A stretch of DNA of 64,000 nt, taken from positions 998,279 to 1,062,278 of the forward strand of contig CAJNDS010002734.1 of the NCBI GenBank assembly GCA_905221605.1, written 5' to 3'. A program made the position numbers and the translations under genes. The stretch comes from Symbiodinium natans (lineage: Eukaryota; Sar; Dinophyceae; Suessiales; Symbiodiniaceae). Under the pieces are notes generated by a model. It made no database searches. It had not been told where the DNA came from and was given only the letters and a program-made list of their open reading frames with translations. This document shows, piece by piece, positions 1-10,795 of this stretch (within the stretch, counting starts at the first letter, position 1; each line of letters begins with the position of its first letter).

Positions 1-280
1 GCTTGGCTTAAGATGGGTTGCAGATGTGTCACTGCGCGCCCTTCCCAACACTCCCGAGCTCCACACCCCTGTGTGCTGCCTTGGACCGTATCAGCCCCGA
101 ACCCTAAACTGAAACTTCCTAGGCCCCCCCCCCCCGTCCCCCCCCTACAAGCCCTATTTGAAACCGCTGCCTTCTTAAAGCTTACCTGTTACCTGAGAGT
201 CCGATATGGGGCTTTAAGGTTATGATACGCCCCGAGCGCGTACCCGGAGCTCTACAGAAGGGGGGTATATGGACCAAAAG

Positions 281-388
281 CCCTGAACCCTGAAACCCTA
301 AACCCGAAACCCTAAACCCTAAACCCTTGCGAAAACCCTAACCCTAAACCCTAAACCCTAAACCCTAAACCCTAAACCCTAAACCCTT
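281..388. repeat. C-rich telomeric array
   Basis: About thirteen CCCTAAA units, degenerate at the left, ending ten bases before the candidate exon at 393. Confidence 0.9.
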
Positions 389-392
389 GTAG

Positions 393-492
393 GGTTGCGA
401 CTTGGTCCCCGAGGTACAGCGTGTTCGAGGAGGCGCAGCTCATCGACCGGACCGAGGTCTGGTTGCAGACTTCTTGTTGGGGGATGTTGAGG
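393..492 (+). CDS. Isolated exon, unknown protein
   Basis: The island follows acceptor TTGTAG and ends at TTGAGG|GTTTAGGG, the first unit of a G-rich array. One frame reads TWSPRYSVFEEAQLIDRTEV; another is also open, so the frame is uncertain. It may belong to a gene that starts upstream of the window. Confidence 0.4.
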
Positions 493-610
493 GTTTAGGG
501 TTTAGGGTTTTAGGGTTTAGGGTTTAGGGTTTAGGGTTTAGGGTTTAGGGTTTAGGGGTTTCGGGTTTAGGGTTTAGGGCAGTTTAGGGTTTAGGGCAAT
601 TTAGGGTTCC
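493..610. repeat. G-rich telomeric array at intron 5' end
   Basis: TTTAGGG units with a few indels begin exactly at the presumed donor GTTTAGGG of the preceding island. It is the mirror partner of the C-rich array at 281-388. Confidence 0.9.
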
Positions 611-881
611 TTGCAAGGCATGTAAGTCGTACCTGAAGTCAAGAACCCCCTATGAAACTAGACTTTGCAAGAAGAAACCTACAAAGATGCTAGGCCACAG
701 GCCTGTGAGCTGTCTGTGACATCGGTGTTACTTGAGCCTTCTTTGTGAAAGCAGGTGTCTCTTTCCCAAGTACTTGGTGCCTTGTTGACTTCGTATGTTT
801 GCCATGACTGCTGCCAGCGCTCAGACGAGACATAGGTATCACAGTTGGACTTTGGTAGAGAAGAGGCAGCAAGAGACTGCC

Positions 882-3876
882 ATGGCCTTGCCCATCCCCA
901 TGCGGTTCCTTGCTTGCGCGCTTGGCTTTGTGGCGGCCGAGATGCGAAGCGACGACTTCCCACACTACGGCCTGGGCACCATCCCGGCCTGGCAGGACCT
1001 GGCCTCCCTTCGTGGTGCCCGCCCGGACGCTCAGGCGGGCTCGACCGGGAAAGTTTCGGATAGCTGCGTAGTGTGTGTGTGTGTGTGGTTATTAAAGTGG
1101 CATGAAGCTTGTCAGAATGCATACTGGTTAAAAGCCTACGACAGAGAAAGAGAGGGCGTCATTAGCACGGGCGCCGGTGGCCTGACAAGTCCAGAAGAAG
1201 AAGAAGAAGAAGAAGAAGAAGAAGCAGAAGAAGAAGAAGAAAGTACTTAGATCGCTCGCGCCCGACGCCGGGAAAAAAGTGGGGTCGGCTTGCCCTGCTG
1301 AGGTTCTGGGCAAGGCGGAGTACCACCGCCAGCTGAGGTCCCTGGACATCCAGCAGCTTTACAGCGCCATCGCCACGCTGATGGCCACCTCGAAGGAGTA
1401 CTGGCCGGCAGATGGCCCACAGGACGGTGACGTGGCCAGCTACGCGGGCCTCTTTGCCCGCCTGGCCTGGCACTGCTCTGGGAGCTTCCGCATGATCAAC
1501 GACACGCATGCGGCCGGGGGCTGCGAGGGTGCACGGCAGCGCCACTGGCCGGAGAACGAGTGGCGCGACAACACCAACTTGGACAAGGCCCGCGGGCTCT
1601 TGGCCGAAGTGAAGCTGCAGTTCGGCGACCAAGTGAGCTGGTCCGACCTCATGACCTTCGCGGGCACCGTGGCCATCAAGGCGAGTGGGGGACCGGCCAA
1701 GAAGTTCTGCTTCGGGCGCCTGGATGATGTGAATGGTGATCGCTCGCTCCCTTTGGGTGTCGAGGGCGTGGCCCAGTGCCGCGGCAGCAAGTTCTGCAAG
1801 TCCAACTTCGAGTGCCCCAACACCTTCCGTTGGTCCGAGCAGAACGACACGGATCATGCCCGCTGCAAGATCGAGCAGCCCGGCCGCCTCCAGGCCAGCC
1901 ACTCCGTGGGCCTCATCTACGTCTACCCCGAGGGCCCAGAGCTCAAGACCAGCGCGGAGGACTACAAGGCCTACTGGGTGCACAACCGCTCGCCGAGGCT
2001 CAGCGCCCTGGCCCCTCGCCCGCAGGGTTTGGCACAAACACCCCGACCAAGCACCAAGCCACCACCGTCAGCTTGCCCAAAGTTCCAGAGGTAAACATGT
2101 TGTCAGGCCTGACCTCTGGGGAAAGGGCCGTGTATCCCAGGAGGTGCGGGACACCTTCCGTGATCGGATGGGCTGGACCGACCGCGAGACCGTGGCTCTC
2201 ATCGGCGGTGGCCACACCTTGGGCCGGACCCACGGCAACTGCGACTTGGTGGATTCAGCGTCGCGCTGCAAATGGGGGGCATCCGAAACGGTAGCTAGTG
2301 ACGACCGATTGCACTTCTCATGTCGCCTTGAATCCGTGTTCGCGAAAGTGGAGGTGTGCCACTGTTCAGAGAGGTTATCGGGCAGTGCCTTAAGTTGTAT
2401 TCATTGGCATCGGTTCTGCATATCACGATAGCAACTGAGGCAACCTCACCGGCACCAAATGGGCACAGACTCCGTACAACAACGTCGGGCCCTACTTTGA
2501 GGCAGCTCTGCGATTTTTTTGTGAGTTTGTGTGCACTTCGCTGCATCCCAAAAAGCCGTGCTGGGAGGCCCTTCTTTAAGACTTTGTGCGTTGAGCTCCC
2601 TTTAGGGTTTAGGGTTTAGGGTTTAGGCTTTAGGGTTTAGGGTTTAGGGCCTCTTTTGTGGCAGGCCTCGGCGGGAAGCCTCCGGGGCCCTACGGATGGC
2701 ACCTGTGGCACTGGGCCGGACGCCGCTTGGCCCTCTAAGGCTTCGTTTTTCAAGGGCTTGTAAGGGCATATGAATGTAACGTTACTCAAATTTAAGGGAA
2801 TCTATAGGCTTCGGTGAAGATCGAGATTTGTGTAAGGGAGGGCCGGTTTTTCAGGGCTTGTATTCATGAACAGTTTCATTTGTAATGGTGATGGAGGAGA
2901 GTTTTTGACTTGGCGCTGCAGCGTGCTGCCTTCGGGATGCTTCGGTCCTCACAGTTGTCGGGCGTGCAGGCTCCTTGTTTTTTGTATCCCCTCATAGAAG
3001 ATCAAAGGAGCGGAAGCAGTTGAGGTCGTATGTTATACATCTCGATATGAGGTGCAGGAGAGCTTTTGCAACCCCTTTCTGTTGCACAGAGCTCTTGCAC
3101 AGCTTGAGGCGGGCTTCGGCAAGAACACCGTGTCCTCGGGATTCGAGGGTCCTTGGACGCGCAGCTCGGCATAGCTCGGCACACAGCTGAGTGCTCGTTA
3201 GTACGGATACAGTCAGTACCTCGTGGCTGCGTCTGTCCTCATGTGGAGAGGCCGGGTGCCGCGCAAACTTCGCCGTAGCAGTAGCCCATAGGCTGGAGAG
3301 ATGGCACTATAGCCCCCGTAGATAAAGGATTCGCGTGAATTCGCTGAGGTAGCCCCTCGCGCTGGAACTACGACTTCTTCGAGGCCCTGCTGTCGGAGGA
3401 GTGGGTGCCAGCGAAGAGCCCGCGGCTTGCCTGACCACCGCCTGTGCCTGCAATTTTTTTGGGGGGGTCTGACACCTATATGACTGCAAGCAGAGTAAGT
3501 GCTTTAGATTCCTTTAGTAGGAGATGGCCCCGTGCAGGTCGTATTTGCAGGCCTGCTTAAGGGGGCACAGCAAGCTTGTGAAAGCCGTGGACTTAGGTAT
3601 GGCAACGACCAGTGGCACACCCGGGACCACACGAGCAAGTTTGCCAAGACCATGCGCCTGACCTCAGACATCTCCCTCGTCGCGGACGAGACCTTCCGCC
3701 CGATCGTCCAGGAGTACGCCGCCGACCATGCCCAGTTCGACGCGGACTTTGCTGATGCCTGGTTCAAGCTGGTGCACAGATCCGAGGACCACCCCCACAA
3801 GGACGACCTCGAGAAAGATGCCGGCGTCTGCACCGACTTTGAGTTCGCGACATCCCAGCCGAACTTCCTGCCATGA
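882..3876 (+). CDS. katG: Single-domain catalase-peroxidase, secreted (KatG family)
   Basis: Six exons: 882-1052, 1303-1977, 2141-2234, 2440-2520, 3349-3424 and 3597-3876 (stop TGA), giving about 458 residues with consistent phases. Introns 1, 2 and 4 are GT-AG; introns 3 and 5 are GC-AG. The start is the ATG of a signal-like N-terminus ([19 protein letters not shown]). Haem peroxidase landmarks are the distal RLAWH (Arg110, Trp113, His114) and the proximal [10 protein letters not shown] (His307). The Trp113, Tyr263 (LIYVYPEGP) and Met292 (TFRDRMGW) of the covalent KatG adduct are all present, which favours real catalase activity rather than an ascorbate-peroxidase type. The C-terminal exon has the family pattern around RLTSDISLV and [10 protein letters not shown]. 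Bacterial KatG is about 730 residues with two domains; here only the active domain exists, so the protein is closer to the eukaryotic hybrid peroxidases. It would remove H2O2 in the secretory path or outside the cell. The 3' edge of exon 3 is the least certain, because an intron retaining NCDLV is possible. Confidence 0.85.
1193..1247. repeat. GAA microsatellite in katG intron 1
   Basis: A run of GAA/AAG triplets inside intron 1. In one frame it would encode poly-Glu, but it lies between donor 1053 and acceptor 1302 and reading through shifts frame relative to the next exon, so it is treated as intronic. Confidence 0.85.
2521..3348 (+). other. Long katG intron 4 (828 nt)
   Basis: Donor TTT|GTGAGTTTG and acceptor GCTGAG|G. 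It contains a short G-rich telomeric array (about 2599-2650) but no C-rich partner. Two single-frame ORFs inside carry no recognisable motif and are not called. Confidence 0.7.
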
Positions 3877-4592
3877 GCGCGGCCTATTCTACCCCGCGAA
3901 TTCACGCATACGTTTTCTTTTTGCGGACGTGCATAGCAGCAAGCCGGCCTACGCAATGCACAGAACACCTGGCGGAGACCAGGCGTGGCTGTACAGAACT
4001 GAGGCATCGCGTCCAGCAGAGCTGTAAAGTGCAAAGAGCAGGTCCGTGAGAAGTAGCCATGTAAGGCTATATAAGGTAGCTTGCAAGAGTTCACTCGCAG
4101 GAGCCGTCCAAATGGCCCGTCAGGCTGCCCCACCCGGTCGTAGAGTGTACAGCCCCCCCGGGCGGGGTGCGCCTCTTCGCGCAACCTTGGGCTGCCCGGA
4201 AAATGGTATAGCGTTTAGGGTTTAGGGTTTAGGCTTAGGGTTTAGGGTTTAGGGTTTAGGGTTTAGGGTTTAGGGTTTAGGGTTTAGGGTTTAGGGTTTA
4301 GGGTTTAGGAAATACAGGGCATCCGGCGTCTGGACATGGAATCATGGCCCACAGCACCACCGCAGCCTATTCAAACCCTACACCAACCCCACATACACCC
4401 TGCATGCACCCTACATCAACCCCATAAACCCGAAGAACCCTATGAACCATCCATAAACACTACAAACCCAAAAAAAAACCCATATACCCGAAACCTTATG
4501 TACCCTACATAAACCTGACAGAAACCCGAAATCCCAAACCCCAAGCCCCAAACCCCAAAACCCCAACTCATGACGGAGGGTTGGTCATGTAG
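3877..4592. other. katG 3' flank with telomeric arrays
   Basis: Contains a G-rich array (4212-4307) and a strongly degenerated C-rich tract (about 4368-4565). I see no convincing exon. The long antisense frame over 3504-4184 overlaps katG exon 6 and is a shadow. Confidence 0.6.
4212..4307. repeat. G-rich telomeric array
   Basis: About thirteen TTTAGGG units, one with a deletion, downstream of katG. Confidence 0.9.
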
Positions 4593-4661
4593 GCGGGCCC
4601 TCAGCGCGCCCGGGCCAACTCCCGACGCAGTGCCCAGGCGCAGCTGCTTGGGGGGGGACGG
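4593..4661 (+). CDS. Exon island, unknown
   Basis: Acceptor CATGTAG| and donor ACG|GGTTTAGGG. One frame reads RARANSRRSAQAQLLGGG. A degenerate C-rich tract precedes it and a G-rich array follows. Alone it is weak. Confidence 0.3.
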
Positions 4662-5710
4662 GTTTAGGGTTTAGGGTTTGGGGTTTAGGGTTTAGGGTTT
4701 AGGGTGCTAGTCTTAGGGTAGTTATATGGACCCTTGTAATGCGGTATATGGTCCCTTACCTCTGATGTATGGGCCCTTGGGTTGTATAGGGTATGTAAGG
4801 GGTTACATAAGGGGACCATAAGGTTTAGGGTAGGGTGTTTAGTGTTTAGAGCTTGAAGGGTTTATAGGTTTAGGGCATTTTAGGGCCGTTTCTAGAGTTA
4901 AGTTTTTTTGATAGGGTTTAGGAATAAATAGCTTGTAGTCGCTTTATCTCGCATCGCTCGGTTTTTTGACGCATCGATCGGCGTCCACATTGGGAACCGC
5001 CTTGCCCCGAGTATATCACCCTAAACCCTAAACCCTAAACCCTAAACCCCCCTTTGAACCCTAAACTTGATGTGTCGAAGTCGGCCTCGTGCAGGAATCT
5101 ACATGTCTTCGGGAGTTGCGCAAGTTAAGTAACAGAGACCAACCCTGGCAGTTTGGGTTGCATCGAATTAGAGCTTCCTGAGTTATTGAAACATGGTCCA
5201 TATATGTATATATATATATATGATAAACAATGTGCTAGAAATGCTGGCGTCCGCGGCAAATCCGGCAGTTTGACCCATGTTGGCCGTCTACTTGGGGATC
5301 GCTTTGCCCTGATGTGTAATTCCGCCGCTGATGTGTATACACGTAATGTAGCGTCCACAATGGTGTGATGTGTATTTAATTTCTTTGCGACCTGCTGTGA
5401 GATAAGCCCACCCGCAAGGAAAGGGGGAGGGCCCCTTAAACACCCTACTACCCTGCACATGCTGTGAGCACGAGAGCTTTCACTCCACAGGTTTGGTTTA
5501 GGGCCGTTTAGGGTTTAGGGCTTAGGGCTTACAAGGAGGGATACTAACTGTAGTCCAGGGACTTATAACCTAATTTCGGACTTTTCTAACCCAGTTTAGG
5601 GCTCTTATAATTCTACTTACAACTAGGGGGGGGCCCCTCCTTGTAGGGCTTGGGGCTTAGGGTTTAGGGGGCCCTGAAGCACCAGACAGCCCACTCCCAG
5701 CCCATTGCAG
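4662..5710. other. Intron-like stretch with repeats and a TA microsatellite
   Basis: Holds G-rich arrays (4662-4704, 5490-5522), a C-rich array (5019-5055), a short TA/TG run (5200-5222) and an inverted-repeat element (5529-5653). A possible 30-base exon near 5093-5122 (after CTCGTGCAG) is too short to defend. Confidence 0.6.
5529..5653. mobile_element. MITE-like element, CAAGGAGGGG family
   Basis: Bounded by ACAAGGAGGG and CCCCTCCTTGTAG inverted repeats, with internal TTATAA...CTAATT... motifs. Related copies lie at about 32103-32226 and 49156-49232, sharing TATAAGTCCCTT...AGTATAGTAAGGGGG...CCTCCTTGTA. No coding capacity. Confidence 0.7.
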
Positions 5711-5780
5711 GGCGGCCTGGAGGAGGTCCGAAGCAAGCTGAGCATGAACGACGTGCACCAGAGCCTCGGCTCCAAAAAGG
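5711..5780 (+). CDS. Exon island with GC donor
   Basis: Acceptor CCATTGCAG| and donor AAAAAGG|GCTTAGGG, a GC variant of the telomeric donor. The frame reads GGLEEVRSKLSMNDVHQSLG then SKK, well codon-like and hydrophilic. Family unknown. Confidence 0.55.
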
Positions 5781-6521
5781 GCTTAGGGTTTAGGGTTTAT
5801 AGGGTTTGAGTGTGCCATTCAACGGTAGAGTGGTAGTTTGCTCAGAAAAGGGCTCCTGGTGAGTCTTCTTGTGAATTCAGCGTGGCAGACCTGGAGTGTA
5901 TGGCGGGCTTGCTCACGGGGTCCTACCAGCCCACGACTAGGTAGGCACGTGGGCTACATCTTCCCTCGTTGGGTTTAGGTGGATCATATTCAGGAATATT
6001 TCTCAGAGGGTTGGCCCAGACACTAAGCAGCACTGACTGTCAGGATGGTGGTTCAGAGCTTTGAGAACCATCAGGAGGACGATAGCCACAAGAGCGCCAC
6101 GCGTGAAACTACGGGGTCAAGTTGGCCTCGTGTCCTTAGGCAGCCCACGCCCTGCCACCTCTTTAAGGGTTGGGCTTTAGAATTTTGGGGGGATTTTATA
6201 GGGTTTAGGGTTTGGGGTGTAGGTTTAGGGTTTAGCGAAGCAGCGACAAATGGCATCATCAATGGAAGAGAGTCGATCGAGTACAGTTTGCCGCCGCACC
6301 GCTGGTTGCAGTATACGTTCTGGCATAGCTAGCTAGATGCATCTAGCACATCGTAAGCATGAATGTGCACATATGCTGTGCATCACACATGTATGTATGA
6401 TATAAATGTAAGTATAGTCTATGGTATATGTTGTTTATGCAACATATATATATATACACGTTTATTTACATATTGTGTATACAAGCCATCTTCGTACATC
6501 AATTCCGTGCGACGCCGCAGG
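5781..6521. other. Intron/intergenic, microsatellites
   Basis: Contains a short G-rich array, a copy of the TTGGGTTTAAGAGGATCATA element (about 5968-6015), a further G-rich array (6197-6235) and AT/TG-rich sequence (6360-6480). No exon I can support. Confidence 0.55.
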
Positions 6522-6747
6522 GTGGGATGTTCCCCCTTGTGCTAACAGCCCTTAAAAAGAATTATACTAGGGGTACTATAATCCCCATGAAGGACTGCTA
6601 GTAGGAGGGGAACAACCCTACACCCTAGACCCTAAGCCCTAAACCCTAAACCCTAAACCCCAAACCCTAAACCCTAAACCCTAAACCCTAAACCCTAAAC
6701 CCTAAACCCTAAACCCTAAACCCTAAACCCGAAGGGGAACATCCCAA
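6522..6747. mobile_element. GTTCCCCC-family MITE carrying a telomeric array
   Basis: Starts GTGGGATGTTCCCCCTTG and ends GGGGAACATCCCAA, flanked by the 8-bp duplication GCCGCAGG (6514-6521 and 6748-6755). A C-rich array (about 6619-6730) sits inside, near the right terminus, with a repeated GGGGAACA(A/T)CCC on both sides of it. The left copy of the duplication precedes a GT, and the right copy ends in the AG used as acceptor of the next exon. Confidence 0.75.
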
Positions 6748-6754
6748 GCCGCAG

Positions 6755-8670
6755 GATCCACTCCCGGCCGTGGGCAACGCCAAGGGCGGGGAGGCCCGGC
6801 AGCGCACCGACGAGGCGGCCCTTCAATCGGGGTTTAGGGTTTAGGGTTTAGGGTTTAGGGTTTAGGGTTTAGGGTTTAGGGTTTAGGGTTTAGGGTTTAG
6901 GGTTTAGGGTTTAGGGGAAGTTGGGGGGCATGGGTCTGCAGGTTGTTCTGGGCGCGCTTTCGGAGGTTTAGGGTTTAGGGTGTCAGTGTCAGGGTTTACG
7001 ATTTAGGGTTGGGGTTTGGGCGAGGCGGGGGTTGGGCCCTTCACAGGCAATTCTAAATTCCATCCTGAAGAGAACCTCTCCCAACGGAGCATCACATCCA
7101 CGAGGGCCTGCAACCTTCCAGTTTCTCACCTGTGAGGACTGTCTGGGAATCCCTCATTACGCAGAAAATCCCTTAAAAGGGGTTTCGTTTTCGGGGGGTT
7201 TAGGGTTTAGGGTTTAGGGTTTAGGGTTTGGGTGACGAGGCGCCTAACTCCCCAACTTCCCCGACCCCTTGTCCTAAGAACTAGAGTAACTAGAGCCGGA
7301 CCTTTGGCAGGGGGCGCCCGTTAGCCGACCGCGGCTTGCCTCAAAGCCTCACTGGAAGCGAGGGTTTAGGGTTTAGGGTTTGGGGTTTAGGGTTTAGGGT
7401 TTAGAGGGTTTAGGGCGCGCAATTGCAGCCTGCTCGTGGTAGAGCAGAGTTTGGCAAGAGCCCTTGAATCCCTCAAAAGCGCTTCGCACGCCGGGGCCTA
7501 AACCCTAAACCCTAAACCCTAAACCCTAAACCCTAAACCAGGAAGCTTTGTCAGAGCCAGCTAAGGCAGTTCTTCGAGGTGATGCTGAGAGCGGCGATTG
7601 CCTGGGGAGGCACGGAGACGTCTGGAACGGTTTAGGGTTTAGGGTTTGGGGGTTAGGGTTTAGGGTTTAGGGTTTAGGGTTTAGGGTCTAAGTGGTAGGA
7701 AGCGGGGCTGAGAATTTCGGGTTTCCGAAATTCGGGGTACCTTATTGCGGTCCTGATTAAGAGGAATCCCTATTGTTTGGGGGTCTATGTTTGGGGTCCC
7801 CTATTTTCGTCAACCCCCAGATGCAGCTTTTTGGAAGAGCCTGCCGCAGCATCCCAAACCCTATGGAAGCCCCTGGTGAGCCTCCGTTGCGGGTTCAGCT
7901 TTTGTAGCGCGGCTTCGACGGCTACAAACCCTGCTGTTTAGGCAGTGTATAGGGTTCAGGGTTCAGGCTTTAGGGTTTAGGGGCTTTAGGAGTTTGAGGT
8001 TTTAGAGCTTTTGGGATTCTAGGGTGCCCAACCTCTGAGAAAACTCTGCACTGACAGGGCGGGAGCTGTCCTCTTGCGACGCGGTCCGCCGCTTTGCCGT
8101 GGACGTCATTGCAGAGCGCTTGCTGAGGCCTCCCGTGGCACCGTTTCCAAGGCTGGCGCATGAGGTCACCATTTTGGGTTTTTTGGTTTAGGGTTTAAGA
8201 TGGTCACCATTTTGGGGTCCTGTTGCAATAGTGAGCCTTCCCCCACAAGGGGACCAGAATTTCGTGAACTGACCATGGAAGTTTTGGTGAATCTGCAATC
8301 GCCTCCGCTATCTCTCACACCTTCCGACCAATTGCTTAAGAACCCCCGAAAAAGTACAACATATCCTGGCTTATTAAAGGTAATATAGGGATTACTATTT
8401 TTTTATTCTCTTGGGGGTTCTTAAGCAAATAGTAGCTTCACACCCTGTCCCTGAGAGGGGTTTGGCGCTTCGCCCGGGAGAGACGCTCGGCTCGACATGT
8501 GCTGTATTGGTTGCAGTCCCCTGATGCACCATGTTCAGAGTTCAGAGTTTAGGGTTTAGGGTTTAGGGTTTAGGGTGCTGTTCCAGCAGCCTGTCAACAG
8601 CCACTGCGTCCGAAGTTTTGGACGCCCGGCAAGAGCGGCTGGTTCGACAGCAGAAGCCCCAAGCACGCAG
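6755..8670 (+). CDS. Seven-exon chain, unknown protein
   Basis: Exons 6755-6831, 6942-6965, 7311-7363, 7570-7629, 8058-8164, 8517-8546 and 8601-8670 join without a stop and with matching phase at each junction. Peptides include DPLPAVGNAKGGEARQRTDE, LRGDAESGDCLGRHGDVWN, FAVDVIAERLLRPPVAPFPR and PLRPKFWTPGKSGWFDSR. Donors at exons 1-4 and 6 are telomeric GTTTAGGG. The 24-nt second exon is supported mainly by phase. Family not recognised; no start or stop seen, so it is an internal part of a gene. Confidence 0.6.
7716..7826. mobile_element. GGGTTTCCGAAATT-family MITE
   Basis: One of about fifteen copies with termini GGGGGTTTCCGAAATTAGGGG and its complement, and internal TCCTACTATTTGGGGGTCTATATTTGGGGTCC. 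It lies within the intron between exons 7570-7629 and 8058-8164. Confidence 0.8.
8332..8428. mobile_element. 97-bp MITE with perfect 16-bp TIR
   Basis: TTGCTTAAGAACCCCC at 8332-8347 and its exact complement at 8413-8428. The interior is AT-rich and non-coding. It lies in an intron of the 6755-8670 chain. Confidence 0.85.
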
Positions 8671-8723
8671 GTACTATGACACTCTTCTGCGGCACAAGAA
8701 GACGCTTCAGGAGGCACCGAAAC

Positions 8724-8797
8724 CCTAAACCCTAAACCCTAAACCCTAAACCCTAAACCCTAAACCCTAAACCCTAAACCCTAAACCCTAAACCCTT
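8724..8797. repeat. C-rich telomeric array
   Basis: Ten perfect CCCTAAA units downstream of the exon ending at 8670. Confidence 0.95.
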
Positions 8798-8875
8798 TGC
8801 GATCGCCGGCCCAGATTGACTAGTAGCAGACCATCCTGGAACTTCATTGGCCGGTGTTTGCCATGGTTTTGCCAT

Positions 8876-8951
8876 TAACCCCCCCCACCCCCCAACATTA
8901 AGTACAGAACTATGATAGGGGAATTTAATATGAGGGGGGAGGGGGGGGTTA
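8876..8951. mobile_element. Small inverted-repeat element TTAACCCCCCCC
   Basis: TTAACCCCCCCCACCCCCC and its near-complement GGGGGGAGGGGGGGGTTAA bound a short AT-containing core. It would fold as one hairpin. Confidence 0.7.
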
Positions 8952-9297
8952 ACATGGGGAGAGGGGAATCTCATGGTTTTTGGGTAGTTTAGGTTTAGGG
9001 AGGGGCTCTCCGATTTTCGGAGACCGCATGTTGGCTATGAGGCACAAAGAGTCCCCAGACCGAGTACGTAGAGAATGAGGGCCCTCTATAACTAGTAATC
9101 TTTGTTTAAGTTTAAGGGACACACACCAGGACCCAGAGCAGGCCCTTATTCACTTTGCTTAGGGCTTGAGGTTCCTTTATAAGCCCCTTTAAACCAAAAA
9201 AGGGCACCCTTTTATTCCTGGGTAACTCTTGGGTCTAGTGCAGGGGCCCTACTTCCTAATTCTAAAAACCAGTAAGTAGAGCAATCCCATACCGGAG

Positions 9298-9697
9298 AAG
9301 GCCTGGGAGCGTTTCGGCTACAGCGAGACTGCCTTCCAACGCCTGGCTCAGCTCCGCGGACAGATTCAGGATGTAGGGTTTAGGGTTTAGAATTCAGGCT
9401 TTGGGGTTGAGGGTTTACGGTTTGGGGTTTGGGCAGAGTCTTCCTGTTTTCGAGTAGCCAATGAAGGGATGGGGTGTTATGATGACTGTATCTGGATTGT
9501 TTTTTACTTCACCATCAGCATCATACCACAATCACTCTGACTATGACGGTTGCTACTACCAGCATTGTTTTTTTTACCGGCATTCCTATTCTCATGTTTG
9601 TTATGATTGCTACTCTACGATGACCACTGTATTGCCGTTCTGATGACTTCGATGAGCACCATCTTTCTTGTTCTTATGTTTCCATGATGTACTACTG

Positions 9698-9744
<47 letters not shown>

Positions 9745-9966
9745 CTGTGCTGGTTTTTCTGATTTACCGTATTACTAGTACTCTAGGCCTTAAACCCTAA
9801 ACCCTGAACCCTATTGCCCCCTTGCTGGTACTATTGCGTCATGGCTCCTTCATGGAGTAGGAAGTTGTGATCCTGGACCTGAAATGCGGAGGGCGGAGCC
9901 CCGGCAAACATCTTCCGAAGCCGAACGGAAGACCAGTTCCCAAACCCCAATGGGATCAAGTTGAGG
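9298..9966 (+). CDS. Two-exon chain, unknown
   Basis: Exons 9298-9372 (25 codons, KAWERFGYSETAFQRLAQLR) and 9861-9966 (EVVILDLKCGGRSPGKHLPK and PVPKPQWDQVE) join in phase 0. Donors are GAT|GTAGGGTTTAGGG and GAGG|GTGTAGGG. The intron holds degenerate G-rich repeats, a TAC microsatellite and a C-rich array. Not recognised. Confidence 0.6.
9690..9739. repeat. TAC microsatellite
   Basis: Sixteen TAC triplets inside an intron. Confidence 0.95.
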
Positions 9967-10093
9967 GTGTAGGGTGTAGGGGTGTAGGGCATCACGCTTT
10001 CAGTGTTGGTTATGGGGTTCAGGGTTTAATTAGCGAATTTGCGTGAAGCAGCAAGAGTCAGTCCAAGCGGCCTGGTGAGCATTTCCTAAAGCA

Positions 10094-10184
10094 GGGGGTA
10101 CCCCGTTTATTCCCCAAATAGAATAGAATCCCCTTACAGGGACCCCCCAAAAACGGGTACCCCTATTTCGGAAACCCCCTGGTT
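10094..10184. mobile_element. GGGTTTCCGAAATT-family MITE, reverse orientation
   Basis: Begins GGGGGTACCCC and ends TTTCGGAAACCCCC, opposite to most copies. It lies directly before the acceptor of the exon at 10192. Confidence 0.7.
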
Positions 10185-10191
10185 AGCTGAG

Positions 10192-10556
10192 GCTCGTCCG
10201 CCTGTGTGATCGCTCGTTCTCCTCGAAGCACGTGGCCTCCATCTACGCCCTGGCCCCCTGGCAGTGGGTGATCGCGGAGTGAGAGTGGTCTACCGGCGCT
10301 TTTCAAGATGCCTAAGCCCCTAGTCGAACTCCCCGAACACCCTAAAGCCCTAAACACCCTTAACACACATACCGAACACCCTAAAGCCCTGAACACACAC
10401 ACACAAAAAAAAAAAAAAACATGAAACCAAAAAAGCAACACCCCCAGAGCCCCAAATGCCTCCAAGGCCAAGAAGCCCAACCCCGACTACCGGGGTGCCA
10501 GGGGCCCAAGGGGCCTCAAGTACCCCGAGTTCTGCGAGGCCTTCCAAGCGCTCTGA
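10192..10556 (+). CDS. Two-exon chain ending in TGA
   Basis: Exon 10192-10278 (RLVRLCDRSFSSKHVASIYA then LAPWQWVIA) has the consensus donor GA|GTGAGAGT. The next exon, from 10448, completes the codon (GA|A) and reads APNASKAKKPNPDYRGARGP then RGLKYPEFCEAFQAL before TGA at 10554. Alternatively a GC donor just before the stop is used. Unknown family. Confidence 0.5.
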
Positions 10557-10795
10557 GGGGTTTTGGGGTTTAAGCGTTTAGGGTTCGGGGTTTAGGGTTA
10601 AGGGGGTTTAAGGGTTTGATAGGGAAAAGAGGGTTTAGGGTTTAGGGGGTTTAAGGGTTTAGGGGTTTCAGGGGGTTTAGGGGCTTTGGGGGGTGAGGGC
10701 TCTAGATGTTCAATTTCTCACAGTCACGATGGTCTTGGTCGCTCCCCTGTTTGAATGCCATGGAAAATGAACGGATCCTAAACCTTAAGCCCTAA

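Noticed and set aside
281-610. Chromosome end or subtelomere
   Set aside because: Arrays are short, in both orientations and continue through all 64 kb with genes between them, unlike a terminal array.
1162-2037. 291-codon antisense ORF over katG
   Set aside because: Antisense shadow of the conserved peroxidase exon, with a poly-Leu tract from the GAA repeat.
3504-4184. 226-codon antisense ORF over the katG last exon
   Set aside because: Shadow of the high-GC coding exon.
7570-7605. FFEVMLRAA as a member of the MPFEVVL exon family
   Set aside because: The phase chain with neighbouring exons favours the LRGDAESGDC frame of the same exon.
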